A stretch of DNA of 64,000 nt from Pedobacter sp. AK013 (lineage in GTDB: Bacteria; Bacteroidota; Bacteroidia; Sphingobacteriales; Sphingobacteriaceae): NCBI RefSeq assembly GCF_014205835.1, contig NZ_JACHCQ010000016.1, positions 1 through 64,000 of the forward strand, written 5' to 3'. The notes under the pieces are model-generated. The model made no database searches. It was not told where the DNA came from and was given only the letters and a program-made list of their open reading frames with translations. Below, one piece after another: positions 19,004-28,012 of this stretch; the stretch's first letter is position 1; each line of letters begins with the position of its first letter. The position numbers and the translations under genes are program-made.

Positions 19004-19231
19004 ATGAGACTAATTATTAAAAATGCAGATAATGCCCAGATCGGTCCTGCTGTTCAACCAAACCGGTTAAATGTAGAGATTTCTGGAATAGAGCCTTCTG
19101 ATATACTCATTCATGTAAACATAGACCAAATTATAAATTACTATGGGATAACTGAATTGCTGGACACTATTGGCGATCAGGAAATCCGTACCCATCTTTC
19201 GGAGCTCAGCAAAGAAACTGCCATTTTATAA
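19004..19231 (+). CDS. Small hypothetical protein
   Basis: 75 residues, no signal peptide or membrane helix. It starts MRLIIKNADNAQIG and is rich in Ile, Asp and Glu in its second half (IHVNIDQIINYYG, ELLDTIGDQEIRTHL), suggesting a small folded cytosolic protein. The ATG follows an A/G-rich stretch (AAGGATATAAAAAAATAATCACG). Coding composition looks plausible but I recognise no family. It stands alone between the response-regulator promoter region and the sigma-factor locus. Confidence 0.45.
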   Translation: MRLIIKNADNAQIGPAVQPNRLNVEISGIEPSDILIHVNIDQIINYYGITELLDTIGDQEIRTHLSELSKETAIL

Positions 19232-19825
19232 GTAATTCCCAATAGCAATACATACCCGGAAAAGCTTTATAGATCTAGGCATTTTTTAGTGTTTTAATAA
19301 TCATTATTCTTAGGGGCGATGATTACCTGAGTGGACCGATCCAAACCATCTCAAACTGGTTTCCTAGAGGCTCCGCGAAATATTTGCCCAGCATAAGATA
19401 CCAATGCATTAATTACCAGTGGTATCATAGCATCAATTCTAATACTTTAATGCAGGGGCTTTTTACTGCAATTACGAACTTTTTTGTAGAGAATTTGAGG
19501 TGAACTAAATGTAGTTCATCATCTACGATAATACGGTCGGGATCATTGACAAGTGAGGCCCAGATTGGCCGTTTTCATTGGTCATGCAGCCTAATGTATC
19601 ATAAGCTTTGATCCTGATATGTAGATATATTTATGTTAGGCAGTAATCTGTTCAACCACATCTAATGATTTAGAGTCCCCAGCTTAGATACTACCTGTAA
19701 TTCTTCGTTGCACCAACAATAGCGTGAGTTTAATTTGTATTTAATAATGATGATGATGTCTTTTCAATTTGACAAGATTAACCTTGTAATGTAAACTTAA
19801 TGTGATGAAATAACACCTGTTTATG
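19232..19825. other. Intergenic region, no convincing gene
   Basis: About 590 bp before the sigma-factor promoter. All frames are broken by stops. A weak inverted repeat (GATACCA near 19398 with TGGTATC about 24 bp later) is present. It could be degraded coding sequence on the - strand, but no family can be read from it. Confidence 0.4.
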
Positions 19826-19855
19826 TTGATTTTTGATGTTTTATAAGTTAATTTG
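19826..19855 (+). promoter_or_regulatory. Candidate Bacteroidota-type promoter for the sigma-factor gene
   Basis: TTG at 19826-19828 and TTAATTTG at 19848-19855 with a 19-bp spacer, close to the Bacteroidota consensus TTG, about 19-21 bp, TAnnTTTG. The second base of the -7 box differs from consensus. The predicted transcription start falls about 15 bp before the ATG at 19876. Confidence 0.35.
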
Positions 19856-19875
19856 CTAAAACTTTTCCTACGGCA

Positions 19876-20457
19876 ATGAATAGCTATGAATCTTTTACGG
19901 ATACCCAGCTAATTTCCCATTTACAGAGTGGTGATCAAGGTGCATTTACGGAGGTATACCGTAGATTTTGGGATAAAATATTTGCGGTAGCTTATCATCG
20001 TTTGGCTAACCAGGCTGAAGCTGAGGAAATTGTACAGGAAGTGTTTTTAAGTCTTTGGAAACGGCGTTCCAATCTGCAGATAAAGTATACGCTTAATACC
20101 TACTTAAGTGCAGCAACCAAATACCAGGTTATTAACAAACAAAGCAGGGGGCATTTTAATAAGGGTGAAAAAAAATCGCTTGAAGAAATTGTTGAACAAG
20201 GGATTGATACGACGGAATTATGGTTTTCTGAACGTGAGCTCAGGCAGGAATTAGATAAACATATTAATAATCTTCCACTTAAATGCCGCTTAATATTTAA
20301 AATGAGCAGGGAAAACTATAAATCAAATGCAGAAATAGCCGAAGAACTAAATGTATCTGAAAAAACAGTCGAAGCTCACATCACCAGGGCGCTCAAAATT
20401 TTGAAGGATAAATTGGGCGTTGGATTACCATTAATTGTATATCTTCTTTCAAAATAA
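19876..20457 (+). CDS. ECF-type RNA polymerase sigma-70 factor (FecI-like)
   Basis: 193 residues. Region 2 spans about 24-90 (FTEVYRRFWDKIFAVAYHRL, AEEIVQEVFLSLWKRR) and region 4 about 125-178 (LPLKCRLIFKMSRE, NAEIAEELNVSEKTVEAHITRALK). This matches the Bacteroidota-expanded ECF family that controls SusC/SusD loci. It is 68 bp upstream of a FecR-type anti-sigma gene, with SusC and SusD behind it. The usual circuit is that ligand binding at the SusC barrel's N-terminal STN domain signals through FecR to release this sigma factor, which then transcribes the susCD operon. The SusC here does carry an STN domain, consistent with that circuit. Confidence 0.95.
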   Translation: MNSYESFTDTQLISHLQSGDQGAFTEVYRRFWDKIFAVAYHRLANQAEAEEIVQEVFLSLWKRRSNLQIKYTLNTYLSAATKYQVINKQSRGHFNKGEKKSLEEIVEQGIDTTELWFSERELRQELDKHINNLPLKCRLIFKMSRENYKSNAEIAEELNVSEKTVEAHITRALKILKDKLGVGLPLIVYLLSK

Positions 20458-20525
20458 AATTTATTTTAAATTCAATGTAGGGTAAGGCCGCCTTGGTGTG
20501 ACTATATGCTAAATCGGCATATAAA

Positions 20526-21686
20526 TTGGATCAACGCGAAAAAACCTACTCAATACCTGAAATTGCCTACAAGTGGCAAAAAGGAACCGCTACGCAAGAA
20601 GAAAAAGTCTTCTACGAGCAATGGTATGCTTCTTTTAATGATGAAGAAGTGGATCTTCGGGAAACTGATTATACCGGTTTCCAGGAATTGGAAAAAAGTC
20701 TTTATTCCAAAATAAGCGCTGGGATTAAAGACGAAAAAATAAAACCTCTAAAATCTAAACTTTTTCCGATCTGGTTTACAAGTGCGGCAGCCATACTGCT
20801 GGTAGTTTTTGGTTATCTGGCTTACCAATCTGGTTGGTTTAGCTTGCTTATTGCACCTGATAAAACTAAAGCCGAGATTTTGCCTGGAACGAATATGGCA
20901 ACTTTGAAGCTGTCTAGTGGTAAAATTTTGCAGTTAAGTAATCGTAAACTCGGTTTAAAAATCGATTCTGCTGATCTGGAATATATGGATGGAAGTGGCA
21001 TTGCTTTAGACAAAACTAGTGCTGTAACTAAAGAAATGGAGATTAAAACGCCAAATGGGGGTACTTACCAGGTTGAACTGCCAGATGGTACAAAGGTTTG
21101 GCTTAATGCAGCAAGTAGTATTTTGCTTGCTGCAAACTTTTCATCAAACTTCGAGAGGCGTTTGAAGCTACAGGGCGAGGCTTACTTTGAGGTTGCAAAA
21201 GTAACCACATCTGTTAATGGTGTTAAACAACGGAAGCCTTTTATTATTACCGTTAACAATAAATCTATCGAGGTGCTCGGTACTCATTTTAATGTAAGGG
21301 CTTATACTAACGAACCATCGCTTAAAACCACATTGCTTGAGGGCAGCGTAAGGGTTGTTGATGGTAATACCGCTAAAAAGTTAGTTCCTGGCGAGCAGGC
21401 AACTGCAATAAATGGACTTATAAATGTGAATAAAGTTGAAGTGGAAGAGGCCGTTGCATGGAAGAATGGGAATTTTCAGTTCAGCAATGAGGGAATAGAA
21501 CGGATTATGCAGGATATTGCCAGGTGGTATAATATAGAAGTAGTTTACAATGGGCCGGTTACTAAAGAAAGCTTCGGTGGAGCGATCTCGAGAAATAAAC
21601 CACTGCAGGATGTGCTTTCATCGCTTGAAGAAACAGGTGGGGTACATTTCAAAATTGAAGGAAGGAGGGTAATTGTTATGCCATAA
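20526..21686 (+). CDS. FecR-family anti-sigma factor
   Basis: 386 residues. An N-terminal cytosolic segment (about 1-78) precedes a single transmembrane helix at about 80-103. The FecR domain covers about 170-268 (TPNGGTYQVELPDGTKVWLNAASS, then LQGEAYFEVAK and VLGTHFNVRAY). The C-terminal DUF4974-type domain spans about 315-384 (FSNEGIERIMQDIARWYNIEVVY, GGAISRNKPLQDVL). The start is a TTG: the frame is open only from 20502 and contains no ATG there. It transmits the signal from the SusC STN domain to the upstream ECF sigma factor across the inner membrane. Confidence 0.93.
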   Translation: MDQREKTYSIPEIAYKWQKGTATQEEKVFYEQWYASFNDEEVDLRETDYTGFQELEKSLYSKISAGIKDEKIKPLKSKLFPIWFTSAAAILLVVFGYLAYQSGWFSLLIAPDKTKAEILPGTNMATLKLSSGKILQLSNRKLGLKIDSADLEYMDGSGIALDKTSAVTKEMEIKTPNGGTYQVELPDGTKVWLNAASSILLAANFSSNFERRLKLQGEAYFEVAKVTTSVNGVKQRKPFIITVNNKSIEVLGTHFNVRAYTNEPSLKTTLLEGSVRVVDGNTAKKLVPGEQATAINGLINVNKVEVEEAVAWKNGNFQFSNEGIERIMQDIARWYNIEVVYNGPVTKESFGGAISRNKPLQDVLSSLEETGGVHFKIEGRRVIVMP

Positions 21687-21715
21687 AATTGCACACAAAC
21701 ACGTTCTAAAAAGAA

Positions 21716-21752
21716 CCGGAGGTGAGACGAAGCACCCCCGGCTGTAAATTTG
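21716..21752 (+). promoter_or_regulatory. Hairpin plus TAAATTTG box upstream of susC
   Basis: A stem of CCGGAGGTG (21716-21724) with CACCCCCGG (21733-21741), eight pairs and one central mismatch, 8-nt loop. A TAAATTTG box (21745-21752), an exact fit to the Bacteroidota -7 consensus TAnnTTTG, follows 3 bp later. No TTG lies at the expected distance upstream, so this may be an attenuator, an ECF-type promoter or coincidence. Confidence 0.35.
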
Positions 21753-21846
21753 GAGCGGTATAAATGAAGATTGATATTCAACTAAACCAAACAACCAAAC
21801 AAAGTGGAATGCCATTGCGCTCGCAATTGGTATTCGATTCAAATGT

Positions 21847-24800
21847 ATGAAAAAATCCATTTCAATAGACGATAAGCCAATCGCTTGTCGTTTTAGGCAA
21901 AATATGGGCTTTATAACGAAGGTAGCCATACTTTTGTTTACCATTTTTGCCTTTCAGTTAGGTAGTAGTAAAGCACAAACTGTTACCCTATCAAAAAGTA
22001 ATGCAAAAATTATTGATGTTTTCAAGGAAATCAGAAAACAGACAGGGTACGATTTCGTATACACCTCCAGGCATATTAACGAAGCAAAACCTGTAACCAT
22101 AAATTTAAAAAATGCCTCACTAGAAAATGCCTTGGCAGCTTGTTTTAAGGATCAGCCGTTGAGTTATTCTATTCAAAATAAAACCATTATTGTAAAACCG
22201 AAAGAAGTTGTACAAACGCCCAGGAGTTCATCTTCTCCTGTAACGAAAATCAGGGAGATAAGTGGACAGGTAACCGGTCCGGGTGGGCGGCCACTGCCAG
22301 GAGTAACCGTACTTTCAAAGGAATTAAATGTGAGGACGGTAACGGATAAAGACGGACATTACCAGATCAAAGTATCGGATGAAAAAGAAGCTACGCTGAT
22401 TTTTTCTTATATCGGCATGCAATCCAGGGAGATTGCTGTAACCAGCCTCCAGAATTTAAATGTAACACTTACAGAAACCGTTAAAGAAATGGAAGAGATG
22501 GTTGTAACCGGTTACCAGGTGCTTAAGAAAAGCGATGTAGTAGGATCTGTTGCTTCTATTAATGCAAAAGACTTAAATTTTAACGGTATCAATACCTTAG
22601 AGCAGGCATTGCAAGGTAAATTGGCCGGTTTGGTAGTAACCAGTCCAAGTGGATTAGCCGGTACCAAGCAAAATGTTAGGGTGAGGGGTACTTCAACGTT
22701 AATCGGTACGCAAGAGCCAATATGGGTGGTAGATGGCATTATCCAGGAAGATCCGCTACCTTTTAAAGCACAGGAACTGAATACCGCTGGTGGGATAACT
22801 ACAGATAACTTCGATTATATTCGAAATTTCGTAGGAAACTCTATCCGCTGGTTAAATCCAAATGACATACAAGAAATAACCGTGTTGAAAGATGCATCGG
22901 CCACAGCCATTTACGGGGTACGTGCTGCTAATGGCGTAATTGTTATTACGACAAAAAAAGGACAGGTTGGACCGCCAACCATTAATTATTCCACTAATTT
23001 CAGTATAACCGATAAGGTGAGTTATGAGAAACTGAACCTGATGAATTCTAAAGAACGGGTGGCTGTATCTCGAGAAATCTTTGACAGGGGGCTTACTTCT
23101 CCTTCGGTGAATAACAGCATTGGTTACGCCGGTGCGATAAATGAATACTTGTATTTAAAAACGATCAATGAGGCCGAGTTTAATGCCAAAGTGGCTGCTA
23201 TGGAAACGGTGAATACCGACTGGTTCGGCCTGTTGTTTAGAACGCCGATCAGTACCTCGCATAACTTAGGTATTTCTGGCGGTAATGCATCCACCAGGTA
23301 TTATTCTTCTTTTGGTTACAACGCAAATAATGGTACCGCTATCGGTAATGATACGCGTAGTTTCACAGGCAACTTATCCATGACTTCACAACTATGGAAA
23401 AACCTAAACTTAGGTTTGCGTTTATCTGCTTCTAAGAATGTCACCAACGGTTTTTATCAACTATCACCTTATGATTACGCCTCTAAAGTAAACCGGGCAA
23501 TTGCGGCTTATAATCCTAATGGAGAGCTAAGTTTTTATCGTAACAGTTCTGGCTATTTGTTCAATTTTATCAATGAAAGGGATGAAACGGGTAACGTGAA
23601 CAATACCTTGACTACAAATGCAGTAATGGATGTGAACTATCAAATCCTGAAAAATTTGAGATTTCAAACCTTATTCAGTTACAGCGCCTCTGCTACTAAC
23701 GGATCTACCTATGCAACGGAAAAAACAGAATATGTTTCGAAAACTTTGAGGTACGCCGAATACGGTCTTAAGCCTACGGATGCGGCCTATATCAACTCAA
23801 GATTGCCGGTGGGTGGCGAGTTTAATGAGATTAACAGCACCAATCGTACTTGGGGCTGGCGTAATAGTCTTTCCTATAGCCAAGTATTTGCTAAAAAACA
23901 TGCTTTTAGTGCCATGTTGGGTATAGAAACCAATGCTACTCAATATGATGGCTATCAAGCTACAAGTTATGGTTATCTAAGAGATCGTGGAAAATCTTTT
24001 GCGTCTTTACCCCTTACGGTAGGCACGTTGAAAACAGTGAATACCTTATTGGTTGGGAATTCGCCAAGCATCACTGATCGAAAAGTAAATACCATGGGCG
24101 TTTACCTAACAGCTAGCTATTCTTATGACAGTAGATATGTAGTTAACGTTAGCGTTAGAAATGACAGGTCTAATCGTTTCGGTCAATTTACCAATGAAAA
24201 GTTTAACCCGGTTTGGGCTGGAGGTCTCCGTTGGAATATAGCTAATGAGAAATGGTTTGAACAAACTAATTGGCTAAGTGGCTTAAGTTTACGTAGTTCA
24301 CTCGGGTATCAGCGTAATATAGCTGCTAATGTAAGTCCTGATCTGATCATTAAAATCCCTACGGGAGCAGCTGCTAATAGTACAGATTCGTTTAGTGGTG
24401 ATGCACTTCTAACGGTAAAAAACCTACCCTATGGCGATTTACGTTGGGAACAAACGCTGAGTGTAAATTTGGGACTAGACTGGAGCCTCTTTAAAAATAA
24501 AGTAAGTGGCACTTTTGAGTACTATACCAAAAGTGGCAAGGACCTCATTACAAGTTTGAATGTAGCATCTGAATACGGAGTAACTTCTATGTATGTAAAT
24601 GGAGGAACCATGAAGAATTCGGGATACGAAGTTTCTGCAGGTTTTGTGCCTGTTAGAACTAGAAATTTTACTTGGTCAGTAAACTTGAATACTTCGAAAA
24701 ATATCAATGAAATTACCAAGACCGGACCGCAGGTAGTAAGCTGGCAAACTGCTGCCTCAGGGCAATTAAATGTGGTAGGTAAGCCGGTTTCAGCGTTCTA

Positions 24801-25455
24801 TGCTTTCAAAACTACCGGAATAAATCCTGCTACAGGCGAGCCTATGATCGATCTTTCTTTAGCACCGGGTGCCAATCCCAATGATCCTACATCTTTTATG
24901 CAATACATGGGGAAATTAGATCCGGATTTTACTTCTGGTCTGGGCATGAATTTTAGATATAAGATGCTTACGCTAAGTAGTTCGTTTTACCTGCAAGTAG
25001 GTGGCAGCCGCTTTTTGGCACCTTTATATAACTATGCTAGTACCAATAGTGGATTGCCAACAGAGTATGAAAATCTTTCACGTTTAATCTTAGATAGGTG
25101 GACACCATCTAACCCTAACGCCACTGTTCCGGCACTTCCTAACGGTACACTTCCTAATGTAGCTTTACCGAACGGCGATAATAGAGCTGGGAACAATTTA
25201 TATACTTTTTATAACTATAGCACGGATAGAGTAGTAAGCGCTACAAGCTTGCGTTGTAACAACGTGAATGTGAGTTACATCTTGCCAGAAACAGTGGTTA
25301 AAAAGTTGAAATGTAAAAACATAGCTGTAGGTGGTGGTGTGTCTAATCCGTTTTCGATCAATAATGCCAATTTTAGGGGAATAGATCCCGAAGTTGCGTT
25401 TGGGGGGCAACCACGCACCAGAAGTTATACGCTAAACCTAAACCTTAGTTTTTAA
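21847..25455 (+). CDS. SusC/RagA family TonB-linked outer-membrane protein with STN domain
   Basis: 1202 residues. After an N-terminal export segment (hydrophobic core about 22-43) comes an STN secretin/TonB short N-terminal domain (about 45-117), a CarboxypepD_reg-like beta-sandwich (about 136-210, ISGQVTGPGGRPLPGVTV), a TonB-box-like VVTGY near 219, the plug domain (about 225-370, VRVRGTSTL, VVDGI, TAIYGVRAANGVIVI) and a 22-strand-type barrel to the C-terminal Phe. It should import a ligand in a TonB-dependent way as the barrel of a SusCD complex. The STN domain fits signalling through the FecR/ECF pair encoded upstream. It is 4 bp from susD. The neighbouring peptidases suggest a peptide ligand, but that is inference. 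Confidence 0.95.
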   Translation: MKKSISIDDKPIACRFRQNMGFITKVAILLFTIFAFQLGSSKAQTVTLSKSNAKIIDVFKEIRKQTGYDFVYTSRHINEAKPVTINLKNASLENALAACFKDQPLSYSIQNKTIIVKPKEVVQTPRSSSSPVTKIREISGQVTGPGGRPLPGVTVLSKELNVRTVTDKDGHYQIKVSDEKEATLIFSYIGMQSREIAVTSLQNLNVTLTETVKEMEEMVVTGYQVLKKSDVVGSVASINAKDLNFNGINTLEQALQGKLAGLVVTSPSGLAGTKQNVRVRGTSTLIGTQEPIWVVDGIIQEDPLPFKAQELNTAGGITTDNFDYIRNFVGNSIRWLNPNDIQEITVLKDASATAIYGVRAANGVIVITTKKGQVGPPTINYSTNFSITDKVSYEKLNLMNSKERVAVSREIFDRGLTSPSVNNSIGYAGAINEYLYLKTINEAEFNAKVAAMETVNTDWFGLLFRTPISTSHNLGISGGNASTRYYSSFGYNANNGTAIGNDTRSFTGNLSMTSQLWKNLNLGLRLSASKNVTNGFYQLSPYDYASKVNRAIAAYNPNGELSFYRNSSGYLFNFINERDETGNVNNTLTTNAVMDVNYQILKNLRFQTLFSYSASATNGSTYATEKTEYVSKTLRYAEYGLKPTDAAYINSRLPVGGEFNEINSTNRTWGWRNSLSYSQVFAKKHAFSAMLGIETNATQYDGYQATSYGYLRDRGKSFASLPLTVGTLKTVNTLLVGNSPSITDRKVNTMGVYLTASYSYDSRYVVNVSVRNDRSNRFGQFTNEKFNPVWAGGLRWNIANEKWFEQTNWLSGLSLRSSLGYQRNIAANVSPDLIIKIPTGAAANSTDSFSGDALLTVKNLPYGDLRWEQTLSVNLGLDWSLFKNKVSGTFEYYTKSGKDLITSLNVASEYGVTSMYVNGGTMKNSGYEVSAGFVPVRTRNFTWSVNLNTSKNINEITKTGPQVVSWQTAASGQLNVVGKPVSAFYAFKTTGINPATGEPMIDLSLAPGANPNDPTSFMQYMGKLDPDFTSGLGMNFRYKMLTLSSSFYLQVGGSRFLAPLYNYASTNSGLPTEYENLSRLILDRWTPSNPNATVPALPNGTLPNVALPNGDNRAGNNLYTFYNYSTDRVVSATSLRCNNVNVSYILPETVVKKLKCKNIAVGGGVSNPFSINNANFRGIDPEVAFGGQPRTRSYTLNLNLSF

Positions 25456-25459
25456 AGAA

Positions 25460-26971
25460 ATGAAAAAGATATTTTTATATAACCTCATCTTCCTCGCCAC
25501 GACATTTTGTTCATGTAAGAAATTTCTAGAGGAGTATAGTCAGGATGAAATGCGCCCAGGTTCTACAGAGGACTTGCAAGCTTTAATGTATAGCGATGCC
25601 TATCCTTATATTGCCGCAATGGAAACCTTTGATGCTTTAACTGACGATGTTCAAAATAATCCTCTAGTATACACTAACGGTGCTCCTGTAGCTACCTACT
25701 TTGCGAAGGTACAAGAGGCTACTTTGATGTACACTTTTAATCCGACGATGTTTGATGGCGTTAATACTGCGCTAACGGCACAAAATGTTTACAGCAACGC
25801 TTATGCAAAAATAAAGGGTTGTAATGTAGTCATCGATCATTTAGATAAAGTTTCTGGTACTGTTGCCAATAAAAATGCCCTATTAGGACAGTGTCTTTTT
25901 TTAAGATCGTTTTATTATCTGAAGCTAGCTACTTTATATTGTCAGATGTACAATGCGCCTGGCGTAGATCCCAACACTGCATTAGGTGTGCCACTGGTAT
26001 TAAGTAGCCAAGTACGTGATGGCGGTTTAACGAGAAATACCTTAAAGGAGGTGTATGATCGGATTGAGAAAGACTTGGTCTCCGCAGAAGATCTGTTAAG
26101 AAACAGTAATTACACGCCAGTAAATTCATATCGTGTAGGCGCTGATGTAGCCGCTGGCTTGCTTTCTCGCTTTTACCTTTATCGTGGGGCAGATGGCGAT
26201 TGGGATAAGGCTATCCAAAGCGCTGGTCGTGTTTTGGAAAATAGACCGGTATTAACCTTTTTAGCCAGCCAAGTAGGTGCCGGTGGATCAATTACCCCCA
26301 ACGGCATCTATAATATTGCTAATCCAGAAATACTCTGGATTTGTCAGGGCGTTTATCCAAGTATGTTTGCTGCAGATTTCTTATCCTCCATCCCACCATT
26401 TACCGTATCGGCTGATCTGATTGCACAGTACGATAAGGGGACGGGAACGTCAAACTATGGTGACTTACGTTATCAGTATTTCTTTCAATTTTTTACGTCA
26501 AGTGGCAGTAAGTTCGCTTACAGGACAGGTAAAAATATGCTAAATACGACCGCATCAGGAGCAAAGGGAATGCGGGTAGCAGAAATTTATTTGAACCGTG
26601 CGGAGGCGTACGCAAGAAAATACTTGAATAGCGGAAACACTTCAGATAAAGACGCGGCATTAAGTGATCTGAATACACTTAGAAGAAGTCGTTATGACAC
26701 TCGAAATACCGCTTATGTACCAGTAGTCATTTCTGATGCGCAGGCGCTTTATAAATTTTGCCAGGAAGAGAGAAGAAGAGAACTGTGTTTAGAAGATGGC
26801 CATCGTTTTATTGACCTTAAACGATGGGGGCTAGGTGTAACGCATGTTTTTACCGGTACAGATAATGTGACTGCCACCTATAACCTGGCGGCTAATAGTC
26901 TGCTATTTGCCTTGCCTATTCCATCTTTTGCCATGTCGGCGAATACAAGCCTGGTTCAAAATCCTAGATAA
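25460..26971 (+). CDS. SusD/RagB family substrate-binding lipoprotein
   Basis: 503 residues. A lipoprotein signal peptide has its likely acylated Cys at 19 (TFCSC then KKFLEE). The SusD fold features are TPR-like helices with RSFYYLKLATLYCQMY, then GVPLVLSSQ, the EVYDRIEKDL segment and a C-terminal RxEAYARKYL and EERRRELCLEDGHRFIDLKRW block that is diagnostic of the family. It forms the outer-membrane lid of the SusC importer just upstream (4 bp gap) and selects substrate. No carbohydrate-specific insertion can be read from sequence alone. Confidence 0.95.
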   Translation: MKKIFLYNLIFLATTFCSCKKFLEEYSQDEMRPGSTEDLQALMYSDAYPYIAAMETFDALTDDVQNNPLVYTNGAPVATYFAKVQEATLMYTFNPTMFDGVNTALTAQNVYSNAYAKIKGCNVVIDHLDKVSGTVANKNALLGQCLFLRSFYYLKLATLYCQMYNAPGVDPNTALGVPLVLSSQVRDGGLTRNTLKEVYDRIEKDLVSAEDLLRNSNYTPVNSYRVGADVAAGLLSRFYLYRGADGDWDKAIQSAGRVLENRPVLTFLASQVGAGGSITPNGIYNIANPEILWICQGVYPSMFAADFLSSIPPFTVSADLIAQYDKGTGTSNYGDLRYQYFFQFFTSSGSKFAYRTGKNMLNTTASGAKGMRVAEIYLNRAEAYARKYLNSGNTSDKDAALSDLNTLRRSRYDTRNTAYVPVVISDAQALYKFCQEERRRELCLEDGHRFIDLKRWGLGVTHVFTGTDNVTATYNLAANSLLFALPIPSFAMSANTSLVQNPR

Positions 26972-26997
26972 CCTTAACAGATCTTAACCTTTTGATC

Positions 26998-27939
26998 ATG
27001 AAAAATTATTTGAACATATTTCTTTTAATAGCCATTTTTGCTGGCGTCAGCTCCTGTAAAAAAGCTGAAGAGTCGTTAACACCATCTGGAGTTAACATGA
27101 TTTACACGTTACCACAGGGGAATAACTCCTTTGATCAAACGATAGTAAATTACTATAATAACTACGGGAGCTATTTACTATATAAATTTACAGAGCGAGA
27201 TGCTTATTGGACGCCTACCGGGTGGAGAAGACCTACACCGAGCGATGCACCAAGCCCTTGGACTGGAACAGATGTTGCCGCTGCAGACCCTAATGCGGTT
27301 GCAGCACAATTAGATTTGTTAGATAAAAGCTTGTTCAAGCTTTATCCCAAATCTTTTCTCAAGGAATTTATGCCCGTAAAGTTATTATTGTGTAGTAAAG
27401 TCGATTCTATTTACACCACTTATGTATTTACCCCAGTCTATACACCTACAAGAAACGCCAAGAAAATTCCAGCTTTCTATAGTTATGATAATATCTATAT
27501 CAACTATGGAGATGCGACGGTAAATCAGATGAGCGCCGCGGAAAAGTTATTTTTTTTGGCGAGGGTAAATCAGGTTTTCTTTCAAAGTATTAATGATCGT
27601 GGACTGATCAAAGCAACCAACGATTTTATCCTAAGCGCAGATTACAGTTCAAGTAACGCCAGCCAGGCGGTTGCATACGGTAAAGGGATTGTGGGAACCT
27701 ATATTTCTTCTAGCGCTACAACTGACTGGGCAGCATACGTAATGGCTATGGTCACTTTATCGGAGGCTGATTTAAATCGTTCTGTTCCAAACACCAATAC
27801 AAGTTTGGTAGGTATCTTAAATCCAACAAAAGACACCAATGGATTGATCAAAAAGCGGTACAACCTTGTTAGAAATTATTTCATTAACACCTATCAGGTA
27901 GACCCCCAGGTTATCGGTAACAAATCGCGAGGTCTGTAA
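26998..27939 (+). CDS. SusCD-associated lipoprotein resembling zinc metallohydrolase but lacking HExxH
   Basis: 313 residues from ATG 26998; the two codons upstream (TTG ATC) are in frame but unlikely. Signal peptide with lipobox Cys at 20 (VSSC-KK). The sequence FDQTIVNYYNNYGSYLLYKF (about 45-64) and the later DWAAYVMAMVTLSEADLN (about 243-260) match my recollection of the substrate-import-associated zinc metallohydrolase lipoprotein family that follows susD genes. The zinc motif expected near 185-198 reads FFLARVNQVFFQ, with Ala, Arg and Gln where His, Glu and His should be. If the alignment is right, the protein cannot hydrolyse and may only bind substrate. Third gene of the susCD operon, 26 bp after susD. 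Family assignment moderate. Confidence 0.6.
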   Translation: MKNYLNIFLLIAIFAGVSSCKKAEESLTPSGVNMIYTLPQGNNSFDQTIVNYYNNYGSYLLYKFTERDAYWTPTGWRRPTPSDAPSPWTGTDVAAADPNAVAAQLDLLDKSLFKLYPKSFLKEFMPVKLLLCSKVDSIYTTYVFTPVYTPTRNAKKIPAFYSYDNIYINYGDATVNQMSAAEKLFFLARVNQVFFQSINDRGLIKATNDFILSADYSSSNASQAVAYGKGIVGTYISSSATTDWAAYVMAMVTLSEADLNRSVPNTNTSLVGILNPTKDTNGLIKKRYNLVRNYFINTYQVDPQVIGNKSRGL

Positions 27940-27960
27940 ATCCGGAGAGGATTAATTAAC

Positions 27961-27996
27961 AAAATGGTGCTGCTTTTTAATGCGCGGCACCATTTT
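27961..27996. terminator. Terminator-like hairpin after the susCD-lipoprotein genes
   Basis: A perfect 10-bp inverted repeat (AAAATGGTGC at 27961-27970, GCACCATTTT at 27987-27996) with a 16-nt loop. The A/T ends make it look like a bidirectional Rho-independent terminator. It lies between the lipoprotein stop and the first metalloprotease gene. Confidence 0.65.
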
Positions 27997-28012
27997 CTAA
28001 ACACATATATAA

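Noticed and set aside
19232..19875. Possible degraded gene on the - strand upstream of the sigma factor
   Set aside because: Some short readable peptide pieces appear, but stops interrupt every frame and no family could be named.
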